This document shows, piece after piece, positions 44,958-53,968 of a stretch of DNA of 55,253 nucleotides; position 1 is the first letter of the stretch; each line of letters begins with the position of its first letter. Below the pieces are notes generated by a model. That model was not told the DNA's origin, made no database searches, and saw only the letters and a program-made list of their open reading frames with translations. Both the position numbers and the translations under genes were made by a program. The stretch comes from Streptomyces sp. ISL-94. Lineage in GTDB: Bacteria; Actinomycetota; Actinomycetes; Streptomycetales; Streptomycetaceae. The stretch covers positions 1-55,253 of the forward strand of contig NZ_JAGGOZ010000004.1 in NCBI RefSeq assembly GCF_018614075.1, read 5' to 3'.

Positions 44958-45874
44958 GTGGCTCCTTCTCGGGCGGTGGCCCCGGTTGTACGGGAATCGA
45001 GGTAGAACGCTCCTTCCACGGCGCGGGCCACCCGAACCGCGTCCGCGGTCGCCCGTACCTCGTGGACCCGTACGGCCCAGGCGCCCTGGTGGGCGGCGAT
45101 GGCGGAGACGGCGGCCGTGGCGGCGTCGCGCTCGCGGGCGGGCGGCGGGGCGGCGTCGTCCGCGCCGGCCAGGACCCGGCCGAGGAAACGCTTCCTCGAC
45201 GCGGCGACCAGCAGCGGGAAGCCGAGTGCGCGCAGCTGGGGCAGGTGGGCCACGAGGGCCAGGTCGTGCTCGGCGTTCTTCGCGAAGCCGAGGCCGGGGT
45301 CGACGACGATCCGCTCGGGGGCGATCCCGCCGGCGACGACGGCGTCGATGCGGGCCCGGAGTTCGGCGGTGACCTCGGCGAGCACGTCCTCGTAGACGGC
45401 GAGGCTGTTCATGGTGTCGCTGAAGCCGCGCCAGTGCATGACCACGAAGGGCACCTCGGCGGCCGCGACGGCCGGGATCATGCCGGGGTCGGCGAGTCCG
45501 CCGCTGACGTCGTTGACCAGAGCGGCGCCGGCCGCGACGGCCTGGGCGGCGACGGCCGCGCGCATGGTGTCCACGGAGACGGTGACGCCCTCGGAGGCGA
45601 GGCCGCGCACCACGGGGACGACCCGGCGCAGCTCCTCCTCCGCGTCGACGCGGGGGGCGCCGGGGCGGGTGGACTCGCCGCCGACGTCGACGAGGTCGGC
45701 GCCCTGGGCGACCAGGTCGAGGCCGCGCTTGACCGCGGCGGTGGTGTCGAACCAGCGGCCGCCGTCGGAGAAGGAGTCGGGGGTGACGTTGACGACGCCC
45801 ATGACCGCGCAGCGGTCCCACTCGGGCAGACCTGCGACCCGGCCCCTGCCGGTGGCTCCGCTCTTCGTGTTCAT
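44954..45874 (-). CDS. folP: dihydropteroate synthase
   Basis: A 306-residue TIM-barrel enzyme that joins hydroxymethyl-dihydropterin pyrophosphate to p-aminobenzoate, the sulfonamide target. Motifs are MGVVNVTPDSFSDGG, DVGGESTRPGAP, VSVDTMRA, NDVSGG, DPGLGFAKN, and SRKRFLG. First gene of the minus-strand operon folP-NTF2-folB-folK-DUF3180; overlaps the next start. The middle region is standard and no known resistance insertion is evident. Confidence 0.97.
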   Translation of the reverse strand: MNTKSGATGRGRVAGLPEWDRCAVMGVVNVTPDSFSDGGRWFDTTAAVKRGLDLVAQGADLVDVGGESTRPGAPRVDAEEELRRVVPVVRGLASEGVTVSVDTMRAAVAAQAVAAGAALVNDVSGGLADPGMIPAVAAAEVPFVVMHWRGFSDTMNSLAVYEDVLAEVTAELRARIDAVVAGGIAPERIVVDPGLGFAKNAEHDLALVAHLPQLRALGFPLLVAASRKRFLGRVLAGADDAAPPPARERDAATAAVSAIAAHQGAWAVRVHEVRATADAVRVARAVEGAFYLDSRTTGATAREGAT

Positions 45875-45964
45875 AGGTAAAGGGTAGGGCTGCCCTCGAT
45901 ACGGCAGGGCCCCGGCGCCTGTCGGCTGCCGGGGCTCCGGGGGCCGTACGAGGTGTACGGGCAG

Positions 45965-47824
45965 CTACGCGACCTGGACCTCGCGCTCCGCCTGGGCCGG
46001 GACCTTGGCGGTGGTGTGGCTGTCGGTGTGGGCGCAGGTGCGGACCGGCTTGGGCCGGCGGCGGCCGGCGAACAGCCGCGGCAGCGCCAGCGTGACGAAG
46101 CCCTCGGCCTGCATCGCGGCGAAGCCGATGCGGGGCAGGTCGCGGGTGGTGCGGAAGACCACGAAGCGGGGCTCCCAGCGGGGGCGGAACTTCGCGTTGA
46201 ACTTGTACAGCGACTCGATCTGGAACCAGCGCGACAGGAAGACCAGCAGGCCGCGCCACATCCGCAGCACCGGCCCGGCACCGATCTTCTCGCCGCGGGC
46301 GAGGGCCGAGCGGAACATCGCGAAGTTCAGCGAGACCTTCTCGATCTTCAGGGCGGGGGCGGCCTCCAGCGAGGCGACGATCAGCAGCTCGTTCATGCCG
46401 GGGTCGGCGGCGCGGTCGCGGCGCATGAGCTCCAGCGACATGCCGTCGGCGCCCCACGGGACGAAGTGCAGGACGGCCTTCAGGTCGCCGAAGGGGCTGG
46501 TGTCGCCCTCCTCCACCCGGTGGGCGGTCGCGATGAAGCAGTCGCCGTCGCCCGGGTCGCCGACCCGGCCCAGCGCCATGGAGAAGCCGCGCTCGGTGTC
46601 GGTGCCGCGCCAGGCCTCGGCGGCGCCGCGCACCTGCTCCAGCTCCAGCTCGGTGAGCTCGCTCACACGGCGGACCTTGGTGGTGTAGCCGTTGCGCTCG
46701 ATGCGCTTCACCATCTGGCGGACATTGCGCATGGCGCGGCCCGAGAGGGAGAAGTCTTTGACATCGACAATCGCCTCGTCACCCAGCTCCAGCGCGTCGA
46801 GGCCGGTCTCGCGGGTCCACACCTCGCCGCCGGTCTCGCTGCAGCCCATGACGGCAGGGGTCCACGAGTGGGCCTTGGCCTCCTCCATGAACCGCTCGAT
46901 GGCGCCGGGCCAGGCCTCGACGTCGCCGACGGGGTCGCCGGAGGCGAGCATCACACCGGAGACGACGCGGTAGGTGACGGCGGCCTTGCCGCTGGGGGAG
47001 AAGACGACGGCCTTGTCGCGGCGGAGCGCGAAGTGGCCCAGCGAGTCGCGGCCGCCGTGCTTGGCGAGCAGCTCGCGCAGCTTGGCCTCGTCGTCGGCGG
47101 TGAGCCGGGCGGCCGGGTGCTCGGGGCGGAAGGCCAGGTAGATCGTGGTGAGGGCGGTCAGCATGCCGAGGGCGCCGAGGGAGTACCCGACGGTCCAGGA
47201 CACCTGGCCGACGTAGTCGACGGGGCCCTCGAAGCCGAAGAGGCCGTAGACCACGTGCGTGATCTGCTCGTACAGCCCCGGGTCGCCGACGACCTTGCTC
47301 GGGTGGACGTTGACGATGACCAGGCCCAGGCCGATGGAGCCCGCGCTCATCAGGACGAAGTTCGCGAGCGCCTTCCAGCGGCTGCGCGGGTCGGGCAGCG
47401 CCTTGAATTCACCCTGGTGGCGCAGCAGCAGGCCGAAGAGGACGGCCGCGATGACGACGCCGATGAGGGAGTGCCGGTACGCGAACTGTGCGGCGGCTCC
47501 CGCGGGCAGCAGGAGGACGGCGGCCCGCCAGGCGCGCCGCTTGTGCCGCTTGAGGCCGTGCGCCAGCAGCAGGAGCAGGACGCCCGAGCTGATGGCGAGG
47601 GCGGCTGCGAAGGGTCCGACGGAGCCGGGCAGCACCTCGGTGACCGCGTGGATCCGGCTGTGCCGGAACCGGGGGAACACCCCGGCCGCGATGTCCAGAA
47701 GGCCGACGATCGTGACGGCCGTACCTACGAGGCCGGGCACGGACTCCGGTCGTGGTCCGCTGAGGATTCGGCGGACCCGCTTCGGAACCTGTCCGGACTT
47801 ATCGCCATCTATCCTGCTAGACAT
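45965..47824 (-). CDS. MprF/LysX-like phosphatidylglycerol aminoacyltransferase (DUF2156)
   Basis: A 619-residue membrane enzyme. The N-terminal part has about six to seven transmembrane helices (to residue ~250). The cytoplasmic C-terminal DUF2156/GNAT-like domain includes VTYRVVSGVMLASGDPVGD, FSLSGRAMRNVRQMVKRIERNG, and SLNFAMFRSALARGE. These enzymes transfer lysine or another amino acid from aminoacyl-tRNA to phosphatidylglycerol, lowering surface charge and resisting cationic peptides. The amino acid used is not predictable. Divergent from the esterase gene. Confidence 0.88.
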   Translation of the reverse strand: MSSRIDGDKSGQVPKRVRRILSGPRPESVPGLVGTAVTIVGLLDIAAGVFPRFRHSRIHAVTEVLPGSVGPFAAALAISSGVLLLLLAHGLKRHKRRAWRAAVLLLPAGAAAQFAYRHSLIGVVIAAVLFGLLLRHQGEFKALPDPRSRWKALANFVLMSAGSIGLGLVIVNVHPSKVVGDPGLYEQITHVVYGLFGFEGPVDYVGQVSWTVGYSLGALGMLTALTTIYLAFRPEHPAARLTADDEAKLRELLAKHGGRDSLGHFALRRDKAVVFSPSGKAAVTYRVVSGVMLASGDPVGDVEAWPGAIERFMEEAKAHSWTPAVMGCSETGGEVWTRETGLDALELGDEAIVDVKDFSLSGRAMRNVRQMVKRIERNGYTTKVRRVSELTELELEQVRGAAEAWRGTDTERGFSMALGRVGDPGDGDCFIATAHRVEEGDTSPFGDLKAVLHFVPWGADGMSLELMRRDRAADPGMNELLIVASLEAAPALKIEKVSLNFAMFRSALARGEKIGAGPVLRMWRGLLVFLSRWFQIESLYKFNAKFRPRWEPRFVVFRTTRDLPRIGFAAMQAEGFVTLALPRLFAGRRRPKPVRTCAHTDSHTTAKVPAQAEREVQVA

Positions 47825-47978
47825 CGCTTCCCGTTGCTCCGCGAGAGATCATGTGGCCGAAGGCCGCGACAGCCTCCGATGTGTTGGTGCGTCCCTTAGG
47901 ACGACATCGAGGAGGAGCGGGTTCACTCTTCCGTCGGAAAAAAACTAGTCCTGCCATCAGAAAGTCGACTGACTGCTC

Positions 47979-49088
47979 ATGGGTCTCACCAGTAATACGG
48001 TCCTGGCGCTGGCCATCATCGCCGGTGTGCTGCTCTTCGCGGCAACGATCTGGTTCTGGCCGAAGCTCTCCGGCCGCACCTGGCGGGCGCTGGCCGGCCG
48101 GATCGGCCTCCTGCTGGCGACCCAGCTGGCGCTGTTCTCGGCCGTCGGTCTCGCGGCTAACAAGTCGTTCCTCTTCTACGGTTCCTGGGCCGACCTGCTC
48201 GGCCAGGAGACGTCCATCGGCAAGGTCGTCGACCACTCGATGAACAGCAAGGACATCAAGGTCCTCGACAAGCAGCACCTGGACGTCCCCGGCGGCGGCA
48301 AGCCGCAGGTCGGCGGTCAGATCCTGAAGGTTGCCATAACCGGCCAGAAGTCGAAGATAACGAGCCCCGGCTACGTGTGGCTCCCTCCGGAGTACTTCCA
48401 GCCGCAGCACAAGGACCAGAACTTTCCCGCCTCCATCGTCCTGACGGGGTATCCGGGCACGGCCGAGAACCTGATCAAAGGGCTCGACTATCCCATGAAG
48501 GCCTTCAGCCTGTCCAAGGCAGGCAAGATGAAGCCGATGATCCTGGTCATGCTGCGCCCGACCGTCGCGCCCCCGCGTGACACCGAGTGCGTGGATATAC
48601 CCGGCGGACCGCAGACCGAGACCTTCTTCGGCCAGGACCTCCCGCAGGTCATCACGGACACCTTCCGGGTCGGCAAGAAGCCGCAGAACATGGGCTTCAT
48701 CGGCAACTCCACGGGCGGCTACTGCGCCCTGAAGATCGCCGCGCACTACCCGCAGACCTTCGGTGCCGCCGCGGGTCTGTCCGCGTACTACGAGGCCCCG
48801 GACGACCCGACGACCGGTGACCTGTTCCACGGGGACGCCAAACTGAAGAAGCGTGCGGACGTCCTGCACAGCATCGAGAACAAGAAGCCGACCGGTACCT
48901 CCTTCCTCGTCACCAGCAGCGAGAAGGGGGAGCCGAACCTCGGCGACACCAAGAAGTTCATCAAGCTGGTCAAGGGCCCGGACCGGGTCTCCTCGATCAT
49001 CCTCGACAGCGGCGGCCACAACTTCAACACGTGGCGCCGCGAGATCCCGCCGATGCTGGTGTGGATGAGCGGCCGCATCCAGGCGTGA
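47979..49088 (+). CDS. membrane-anchored alpha/beta-hydrolase (esterase/antigen 85-like)
   Basis: A 369-residue hydrolase with two N-terminal membrane helices (about 7-27 and 41-59), placing the catalytic domain outside. Nucleophile elbow GFIGNSTGGYCALK, a plausible His in DSGGHNFNTWRREIPPML, and QHKDQNFPASIVLTGYPGTAEN near the domain start fit the esterase D/antigen 85 family. It lies divergently beside the MprF-like gene, a pairing I recall from Streptomyces, suggesting a linked role in lipid or envelope modification, possibly hydrolysis of aminoacyl lipids. Substrate unproven. Confidence 0.85.
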   Translation: MGLTSNTVLALAIIAGVLLFAATIWFWPKLSGRTWRALAGRIGLLLATQLALFSAVGLAANKSFLFYGSWADLLGQETSIGKVVDHSMNSKDIKVLDKQHLDVPGGGKPQVGGQILKVAITGQKSKITSPGYVWLPPEYFQPQHKDQNFPASIVLTGYPGTAENLIKGLDYPMKAFSLSKAGKMKPMILVMLRPTVAPPRDTECVDIPGGPQTETFFGQDLPQVITDTFRVGKKPQNMGFIGNSTGGYCALKIAAHYPQTFGAAAGLSAYYEAPDDPTTGDLFHGDAKLKKRADVLHSIENKKPTGTSFLVTSSEKGEPNLGDTKKFIKLVKGPDRVSSIILDSGGHNFNTWRREIPPMLVWMSGRIQA

Positions 49089-49106
49089 GCCGTGTGCGCG
49101 GCGCAG

Positions 49107-49140
49107 GCGGAAGGGCCCGGCTCCGGCCGGGCCCTTCCGC
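49107..49140. terminator. terminator between convergent esterase and ABC ATPase genes
   Basis: Perfect 14-bp arms GCGGAAGGGCCCGG (49107-49120) and CCGGGCCCTTCCGC (49127-49140) with a 6-nt loop, followed by CTTTTCC on the plus strand. Confidence 0.85.
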
Positions 49141-49202
49141 CTTTTCCGCCACGCCTTTTCCGCCACGCCCCTTCCGTTACGCCGTCGCCTACGCCCCTTC
49201 GG

Positions 49203-50171
49203 TTACGCCTCCTGCAACTGGGCGCGGCGCAGCGCCCGGTGGACGCCCTCCGGGGTCAGTACGCCGATCAGCTCGCCGGAGTCCGGGTCCGTGACCCCGA
49301 TCCGGCCCGAGTCCTCCTGGAGCAGGGCGGAGAGGGCCTCGCGCAGGGTCGCCCCCAGCTCCACCGCCACCGCCGGGGCGCAGGACGTGCCGTCCGCCGC
49401 CACCACGTCGGCCGCCTCCACCGGAGTGACCGCGAGCCGCTTGAGCCCCCGGTCGGCGCCGACGAAGGAGGCCACGTACTCGGTGGCGGGCGCCCCGAGG
49501 ACCGCGGCCGGGCTCGCGAACTGCTCGATGGTGCCCTCCCCGTAGACGGCGATGCGGTCGCCGAGCCGGATCGCCTCCTCCAGGTCGTGCGTGACCAGCA
49601 GGATCGTCTTGCGCACCGTCTTCTGGAGGGTCAGGAACTCGTTCTGGAGGCGCTCGCGCACCACCGGGTCCACCGCGCCGAACGGCTCGTCCATCAGCAG
49701 CACCGGCGGATCGGCGGCGAGCGCGCGGGCCACGCCGACGCGCTGGCGCTGCCCGCCCGACAGCTGCTCCGGGTACCGGCCTCCGTACACGGCCGGGTCC
49801 AGGCCGACCAGTTCGAGCAGCTCGGCCGCCCGCGCCCGGGCCTTGGCCTTGGGGGTGCCGAGCAGCTGCGGCACGGTCGCCGTGTTCTCCAGCACCGTCT
49901 TGTGGGGGAAGAGTCCCACCTGCTGGATGACGTAGCCGATCCGGCGGCGCAGCTCGACCGGGTCGGCGGCCGCGATGTCCTCGCCGCCGAGCAGGATGCG
50001 GCCGGAGGTCGGCTCGATCAGCCGGTTGACCATCTTCATCGTGGTCGTCTTGCCGCAGCCCGAGGGGCCCACCAGCGTGACCAGTTCACCCTCGGCCACC
50101 TCGAAGGACAGGTCCTCGACGGCCGTCGTCCCGTCGGGGTAGCGCTTGGTCACATGCTCGAATCGGATCAC
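49203..50171 (-). CDS. osmoprotectant (betaine/choline) ABC importer, ATP-binding protein
   Basis: A 322-residue ABC ATPase from GTG 50171 (GGAAGGATGGAGAG directly upstream). Walker A GPSGCGKTT, Q-loop VIQQVGLFPHKTV, signature LSGGQRQR, Walker B LLMDEPFGAVD, and VTHDLEEAI are complete. The C-terminal extension contains a CBS-like segment (IGVTDPDSGELIGVLTPEGVHRAL), as in OpuCA/ProV proteins where CBS domains sense ionic strength. It energises the permeases encoded divergently from 50326. Quaternary amine substrate is inferred from the family. Confidence 0.9.
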   Translation of the reverse strand: MIRFEHVTKRYPDGTTAVEDLSFEVAEGELVTLVGPSGCGKTTTMKMVNRLIEPTSGRILLGGEDIAAADPVELRRRIGYVIQQVGLFPHKTVLENTATVPQLLGTPKAKARARAAELLELVGLDPAVYGGRYPEQLSGGQRQRVGVARALAADPPVLLMDEPFGAVDPVVRERLQNEFLTLQKTVRKTILLVTHDLEEAIRLGDRIAVYGEGTIEQFASPAAVLGAPATEYVASFVGADRGLKRLAVTPVEAADVVAADGTSCAPAVAVELGATLREALSALLQEDSGRIGVTDPDSGELIGVLTPEGVHRALRRAQLQEA

Positions 50172-50325
50172 CTCTCCATCCTTCCCTACCGGTGCGCCCG
50201 TTTCGGCGAAGGCTTTGTCAGGTGTGTGTTGCGCGACTGTGAAGGGTTCCGGCCATTGACGGTGCCGGGGGTTAAGGTCGACCGGAGGCCTTGATACGGG
50301 CGTTCGGTGACGGGGGGTGAGGAAC
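50172..50325. promoter_or_regulatory. divergent promoter region of the osmoprotectant importer
   Basis: A 154-bp gap between the ATPase and first permease starts; must hold back-to-back promoters for the two arms of one transporter. I cannot assign hexamers with confidence. Confidence 0.4.
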
Positions 50326-51066
50326 ATGGCCGGGCAGGGCAGCTGCCTGGTGGCGAACGACTGGATCTGCTGGGAGTACGTCTCCTCGCGCTCCCAGGAG
50401 CTCACCGACGCCACCCTCGAACACATCTGGATCACGGGCGCGTCCGTCCTCATCGGCCTCGCCGTGTCCGTGCCGCTCGCCCTGCTGGCCCGCCGCGGCC
50501 GGCGCTGGGCGGCGCCCGTGCTCGCCTTCACCACCCTGCTCTACACGATCCCCTCGCTCGCCATGTTCTCCCTGCTGCTGCCGGTGTTCGGGCTTTCCGC
50601 GGCGCTGGTGGTGACCGGCCTCGTGCTCTATTCGCTGACCATCCTGGTCCGCAATGTGATCGCGGGCCTGGAAGCCGTCCCCGAGGAGGTCCGGGAGGCC
50701 GCGCGCGGCATGGGCTACGGCCCCGGCCGGCTGCTCTGGCAGGTCGAGCTGCCGCTGGCGCTGCCCGCGCTGCTCGCCGGGGTCCGGATCGCGACCGTGT
50801 CGACCGTCGCGCTGACCACCGTCGGCTCCATCGTCGGCAAGGGCGGCCTCGGCAATCTCATCGCCCCGGCCGTGAACAGCTCCTTCAAGGCCCAGGTGCT
50901 CACCGCCTCGGTGCTGTGCGTGCTGCTCGCGCTCGTGGCCGACCTGCTGCTGCTCGGCGTACAGCGGCTGCTGACGCCGTGGACGCGGGTCTCCGGACGG
51001 CCGGCGGCCCGGTCGGCGCCGGTTCCGGACCCCATCGCCCCGCCGACCGCGGGAAAGGCGGTCTGA
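50326..51066 (+). CDS. osmoprotectant ABC importer, permease 1 (OpuCB/ProW-like)
   Basis: A 246-residue permease from ATG 50326 (GGTGAGGA upstream). About five to six transmembrane helices; EAA motif region EEVREAARGMGYGPGRLLWQVELPLALPALLAG followed by STVALTTVGSIVGKGGLGNLI, typical of the betaine/choline permeases. The tail is Pro/Ala-rich. Four bp separate it from the second permease gene. Confidence 0.9.
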   Translation: MAGQGSCLVANDWICWEYVSSRSQELTDATLEHIWITGASVLIGLAVSVPLALLARRGRRWAAPVLAFTTLLYTIPSLAMFSLLLPVFGLSAALVVTGLVLYSLTILVRNVIAGLEAVPEEVREAARGMGYGPGRLLWQVELPLALPALLAGVRIATVSTVALTTVGSIVGKGGLGNLIAPAVNSSFKAQVLTASVLCVLLALVADLLLLGVQRLLTPWTRVSGRPAARSAPVPDPIAPPTAGKAV

Positions 51067-51070
51067 GGCC

Positions 51071-51739
51071 ATGGGTGTCCTGGGAGGTGCCTGGGACTGG
51101 CTGGCGAACGGCGCCAACTGGTCGGGCGAGAGCGGTGTCTGGCACCGGCTCGGCGAGCACGCCTACGTCAGCGCGGTCGCCCTCGCGATCGCCTGCACGG
51201 TGGCCCTGCCCGCCGGCCTGTTCCTGGGCCACCTCGGCAAGGGCGGCGCTCTCGCCGTCAACATCTCCAACATCGGCCGCGCCGTGCCCGTCTTCGCCGT
51301 GCTCGCGCTGTTCATGGTCTCGCCGCTGCGCAACGCGGGCTACCTGCCGACCATCGTCGCGCTGGTGCTGTTCGCGATCCCGCCGCTGCTGACCAACGCG
51401 TACGTGGGCATGCGCGAGGTGGACCGCTCGGTGGTGGAGGCCGCGCGGGGCATGGGCATGTCCGGCGGCCAGCTCTTCTTCCGGGTCGAACTTCCCCTCG
51501 CCCGCGGACTGGTGATGACCGGGCTGCGCTCGGGCGCGGTGCAGGTCATCGCCACGGCCACGATCGCGGCGATGGTCGGCCAGGGCGGTCTCGGCCGGAT
51601 CATCACCGCCGGCTTCAACACGTACAACACCGCGCAGGTCGTCGCGGGCGCCCTGCTGGTGGCGGCGCTGGCCCTGCTGGTGGAGGGCGCCCTGGTGGCG
51701 GCGGACCGGCTGCTGCCGCGGGTCGGGGCCCACCGCTGA
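51071..51739 (+). CDS. osmoprotectant ABC importer, permease 2 (OpuCD-like)
   Basis: A 222-residue permease with about six hydrophobic segments. The coupling loop is VDRSVVEAARGMGMSGGQLFFRVELPLARGLVMTG, followed by AVQVIATATIAAMVGQGGLGRII. Together with the previous product it forms a heterodimeric channel. Start ATG 51071 is 4 bp after the previous stop. Confidence 0.9.
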   Translation: MGVLGGAWDWLANGANWSGESGVWHRLGEHAYVSAVALAIACTVALPAGLFLGHLGKGGALAVNISNIGRAVPVFAVLALFMVSPLRNAGYLPTIVALVLFAIPPLLTNAYVGMREVDRSVVEAARGMGMSGGQLFFRVELPLARGLVMTGLRSGAVQVIATATIAAMVGQGGLGRIITAGFNTYNTAQVVAGALLVAALALLVEGALVAADRLLPRVGAHR

Positions 51740-51790
51740 TCCGTGCCGCCTCCTTCTCCCGTTTTTCCCCGCCTCGAACGGAGTACCTCC

Positions 51791-52780
51791 ATGACCAAGA
51801 CCACGCGCGTCCTCGGCGCGTCCCTGGGCAGCCTGGCCCTGACGGTGTCGCTGGCCGCGTGCGGTGGCGACAGCCTGGAGAAGAGCAAGGACGGCGGCTC
51901 GTCTTCCGCCGCCGCCCCCGCCTCGGGCGGCGCCAAGGGCAGCCTGGTGATCGGCGCGGCCGGGTTCACCGAGTCCAACGTGCTGGCCGAGCTGTACGCG
52001 CAGCTCCTCAAGGACGCCGGCTACAGCACGTCGATCAAGACGGTCAACAACCGCGAGCTGTACGAGCCCTCGCTGGAGAAGGGCGAGATCGACGTCGTCC
52101 CGGAGTACGCGGCCACGCTCGCGGAGTTCCTCAACGCCAAGGTGAACGGCCCGAAGGCGCCGGAGGACAAGCCGGTCGCGTCGAGCGACGTCGCGGCGAC
52201 GGTGGCCGCCCTGGAGAAGCTCGGGGCCCCGCTCGGCCTCAAGGCGCTGCCGGCGGGTGCGGCCGTCGACCAGAACGCCTTCGCGGTGACCAATGAATTC
52301 GCCGAGAAGAACAATCTCAAATCCCTTTCCGATCTTGGAAAGTCGGGTCTGAAGGTGAAGATCGCGGCGGGCGACGAATGCGCCGTCCGCCCCTTCTGCG
52401 CACCCGGGTTGACGAAGACATACGGAATCCAGGTTTCCGGTATTGACCCGAAGGGCGTCGGCACCCCGCAGGCCAAGCAGGCGGTCAAGGACGGGGCGGA
52501 CCAGCTGGTGCTGACCACGACCACGGACGCCACGCTGGACAGCTTCGGCCTGGTCCTGCTGGAGGACGACAAGAAGCTCCAGAACGCCGACAACGTGCTG
52601 CCCGTGGTCAACGCCAAGGACGCGGGCGCCCCGGAGGTCGCGGCGGCGCTCGACCGGCTGACGAAGACGCTCACGACGGCCGACCTGGTCGACCTGAACC
52701 GCAAGGTGGACGCGGAGCGCGCCAAGCCGGCGGACGTCGCGAAGGCCTACCTGGAATCCAAGGGCCTGCTGAAGAAGTAG
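51791..52780 (+). CDS. osmoprotectant ABC importer, substrate-binding lipoprotein (OpuCC/ProX-like)
   Basis: A 329-residue lipoprotein from ATG 51791 (GGAG 7 nt upstream). Lipobox LAAC in SLAACGGD, then a Ser/Ala linker and an OpuAC-type domain: VIGAAGFTESNVLAELYAQLL, and EKGEIDVVPEYAATLAEFL with an aromatic for cation-pi binding. It captures quaternary amines outside the membrane for the linked permeases. The stretch 52285-52450 uses unusual A/T-ending codons (AAT, GAA, AAA, CTT, GGA, ATT) compared with the rest of the gene, a possible recombination patch. Exact ligand unknown. Confidence 0.9.
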   Translation: MTKTTRVLGASLGSLALTVSLAACGGDSLEKSKDGGSSSAAAPASGGAKGSLVIGAAGFTESNVLAELYAQLLKDAGYSTSIKTVNNRELYEPSLEKGEIDVVPEYAATLAEFLNAKVNGPKAPEDKPVASSDVAATVAALEKLGAPLGLKALPAGAAVDQNAFAVTNEFAEKNNLKSLSDLGKSGLKVKIAAGDECAVRPFCAPGLTKTYGIQVSGIDPKGVGTPQAKQAVKDGADQLVLTTTTDATLDSFGLVLLEDDKKLQNADNVLPVVNAKDAGAPEVAAALDRLTKTLTTADLVDLNRKVDAERAKPADVAKAYLESKGLLKK

Positions 52781-52803
52781 AAGTTAAGCGGTTGGTGGAG
52801 AAA

Positions 52804-52849
52804 TGTGGGGTAACCGTCCGGGAGAGATTTGCCGGGCGGGTACCCCACA
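52804..52849. terminator. long imperfect hairpin downstream of the importer operon
   Basis: TGTGGGGTA (52804-52812) pairs perfectly with TACCCCACA (52841-52849). The stem continues through CCG-CCGG/CCGG-CGG with one mismatch and one G-T pair, enclosing about 12 nt. Lies 24 bp after the lipoprotein gene stop and 30 bp before the next start. A terminator is likely; no U tract is present. Confidence 0.6.
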
Positions 52850-52878
52850 TGGCGTCCACGCCCTGTAAATTTCAGGCC

Positions 52879-53889
52879 ATGCCCCGTGGACGCCACCGCA
52901 ATCCCGAACCCCTGCACCGGTTGCTTACGCCGACGAGCGTGGCCGGTGTGTCCATCGCCGGCGCCGGCGCGGCCTGGCTGCTCGCGGAACCTGTGGCGCT
53001 ACGGCTGCTCGTGGCCCTCACGGCGGGCGCCGGGGTGGCCGGTGCCGTCGTGATGCGCGCCTGGGACCGTTCGGCGGGCCGCCGCGTCGCGGAACTCGCG
53101 CGCGAGCGGGTCAAGGACGAGTGGAGGACGGAAGAGCGGATAGCCGAGCTCGAATCCGATCTCGAAGAAGCGCGGATGCTGCGCGCCAAGCTGGACGGCA
53201 AGCTGCGCGCCAAGCGGGTCGAACTGGCCGGGCTGCGCGGCGAGCACGCGGCGCTGCTGCGGCGGTACGCGACCGCCGAGACCGAGCGCGCCAGCGCGCT
53301 GGAGGGCCGCCGGCTGCTGGCCATCGAGGCCGCCGCGGCCCCGGCCGCGCCGAAGCAGCTTGCGCCGGCCACGGAGGAGCGCACCTCCGCGGGCGCGCCC
53401 ACCGCGGTTGGCTACACCCGGGCCCATGCGGCTCTGGGGGCGCTGGCGGCCCGCAAGGCCGAGGCGCAGGCTTCGGCCCAGCCGCAGAGGGAGCCGAGGG
53501 CGCTGCCCGCCGCGCCCCCGTCCCCGACCTCGCCTTCCGGGGGCGACGGGGGTCACGGGCGGCCGGCCGCCGCGGTCCCGGCCCGGCGGCCGGCCGCGGC
53601 CGTGGCTCCGTACGCGGCGCAGCGGCGGACCGCGTCCCGCGTCGAGGGCGGCTTCGACTTCTTCGGTACCAAGAGCACGGCGCAGGCGCGTGCGGTGGTC
53701 GACGCGGTCCAGAACGAGGACCTCGCCGACGTGGTCGGCGCCGAGGCCCTCGCCCTCCACAAGGCGGAGTCCGCGCAGACCAAGCCGGCCACCCCCGAGA
53801 TGCGCGCGGTCGGCCAGGTCATCGACCTGACGGCCCACGACGAAACCGAGCCGATCGACGTGGCCCGGCTCCGCACCGCCATCTCTTAG
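52879..53889 (+). CDS. membrane protein with coiled coil, function unknown
   Basis: A 336-residue protein from ATG 52879. The basic N-terminus (MPRGRHRNPEP) is followed by two close hydrophobic helices (VAGVSIAGAGAAWLLA and ALRLLVALTAGAGVAGAVV). A heptad-rich coiled coil follows (about 83-150: RTEERIAELESDLEEARML, LDGKLRAKRVEL), then a long Ala/Pro-rich disordered region, and a conserved C-terminal piece VEGGFDFFGTKS with EVDL-type end VIDLTAHDETEPIDV. I do not recognise a characterised family; similar proteins occur in Streptomyces. Both ends probably face the cytoplasm. Confidence 0.8.
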   Translation: MPRGRHRNPEPLHRLLTPTSVAGVSIAGAGAAWLLAEPVALRLLVALTAGAGVAGAVVMRAWDRSAGRRVAELARERVKDEWRTEERIAELESDLEEARMLRAKLDGKLRAKRVELAGLRGEHAALLRRYATAETERASALEGRRLLAIEAAAAPAAPKQLAPATEERTSAGAPTAVGYTRAHAALGALAARKAEAQASAQPQREPRALPAAPPSPTSPSGGDGGHGRPAAAVPARRPAAAVAPYAAQRRTASRVEGGFDFFGTKSTAQARAVVDAVQNEDLADVVGAEALALHKAESAQTKPATPEMRAVGQVIDLTAHDETEPIDVARLRTAIS

Positions 53890-53968
53890 GCCACGGGGCC
53901 CTCGTGGCCCGCGGCGGCCGTACGGGGATCCGCGCCCGTCCTCAGCCCGCCCGGACCCGTACCGAGAC

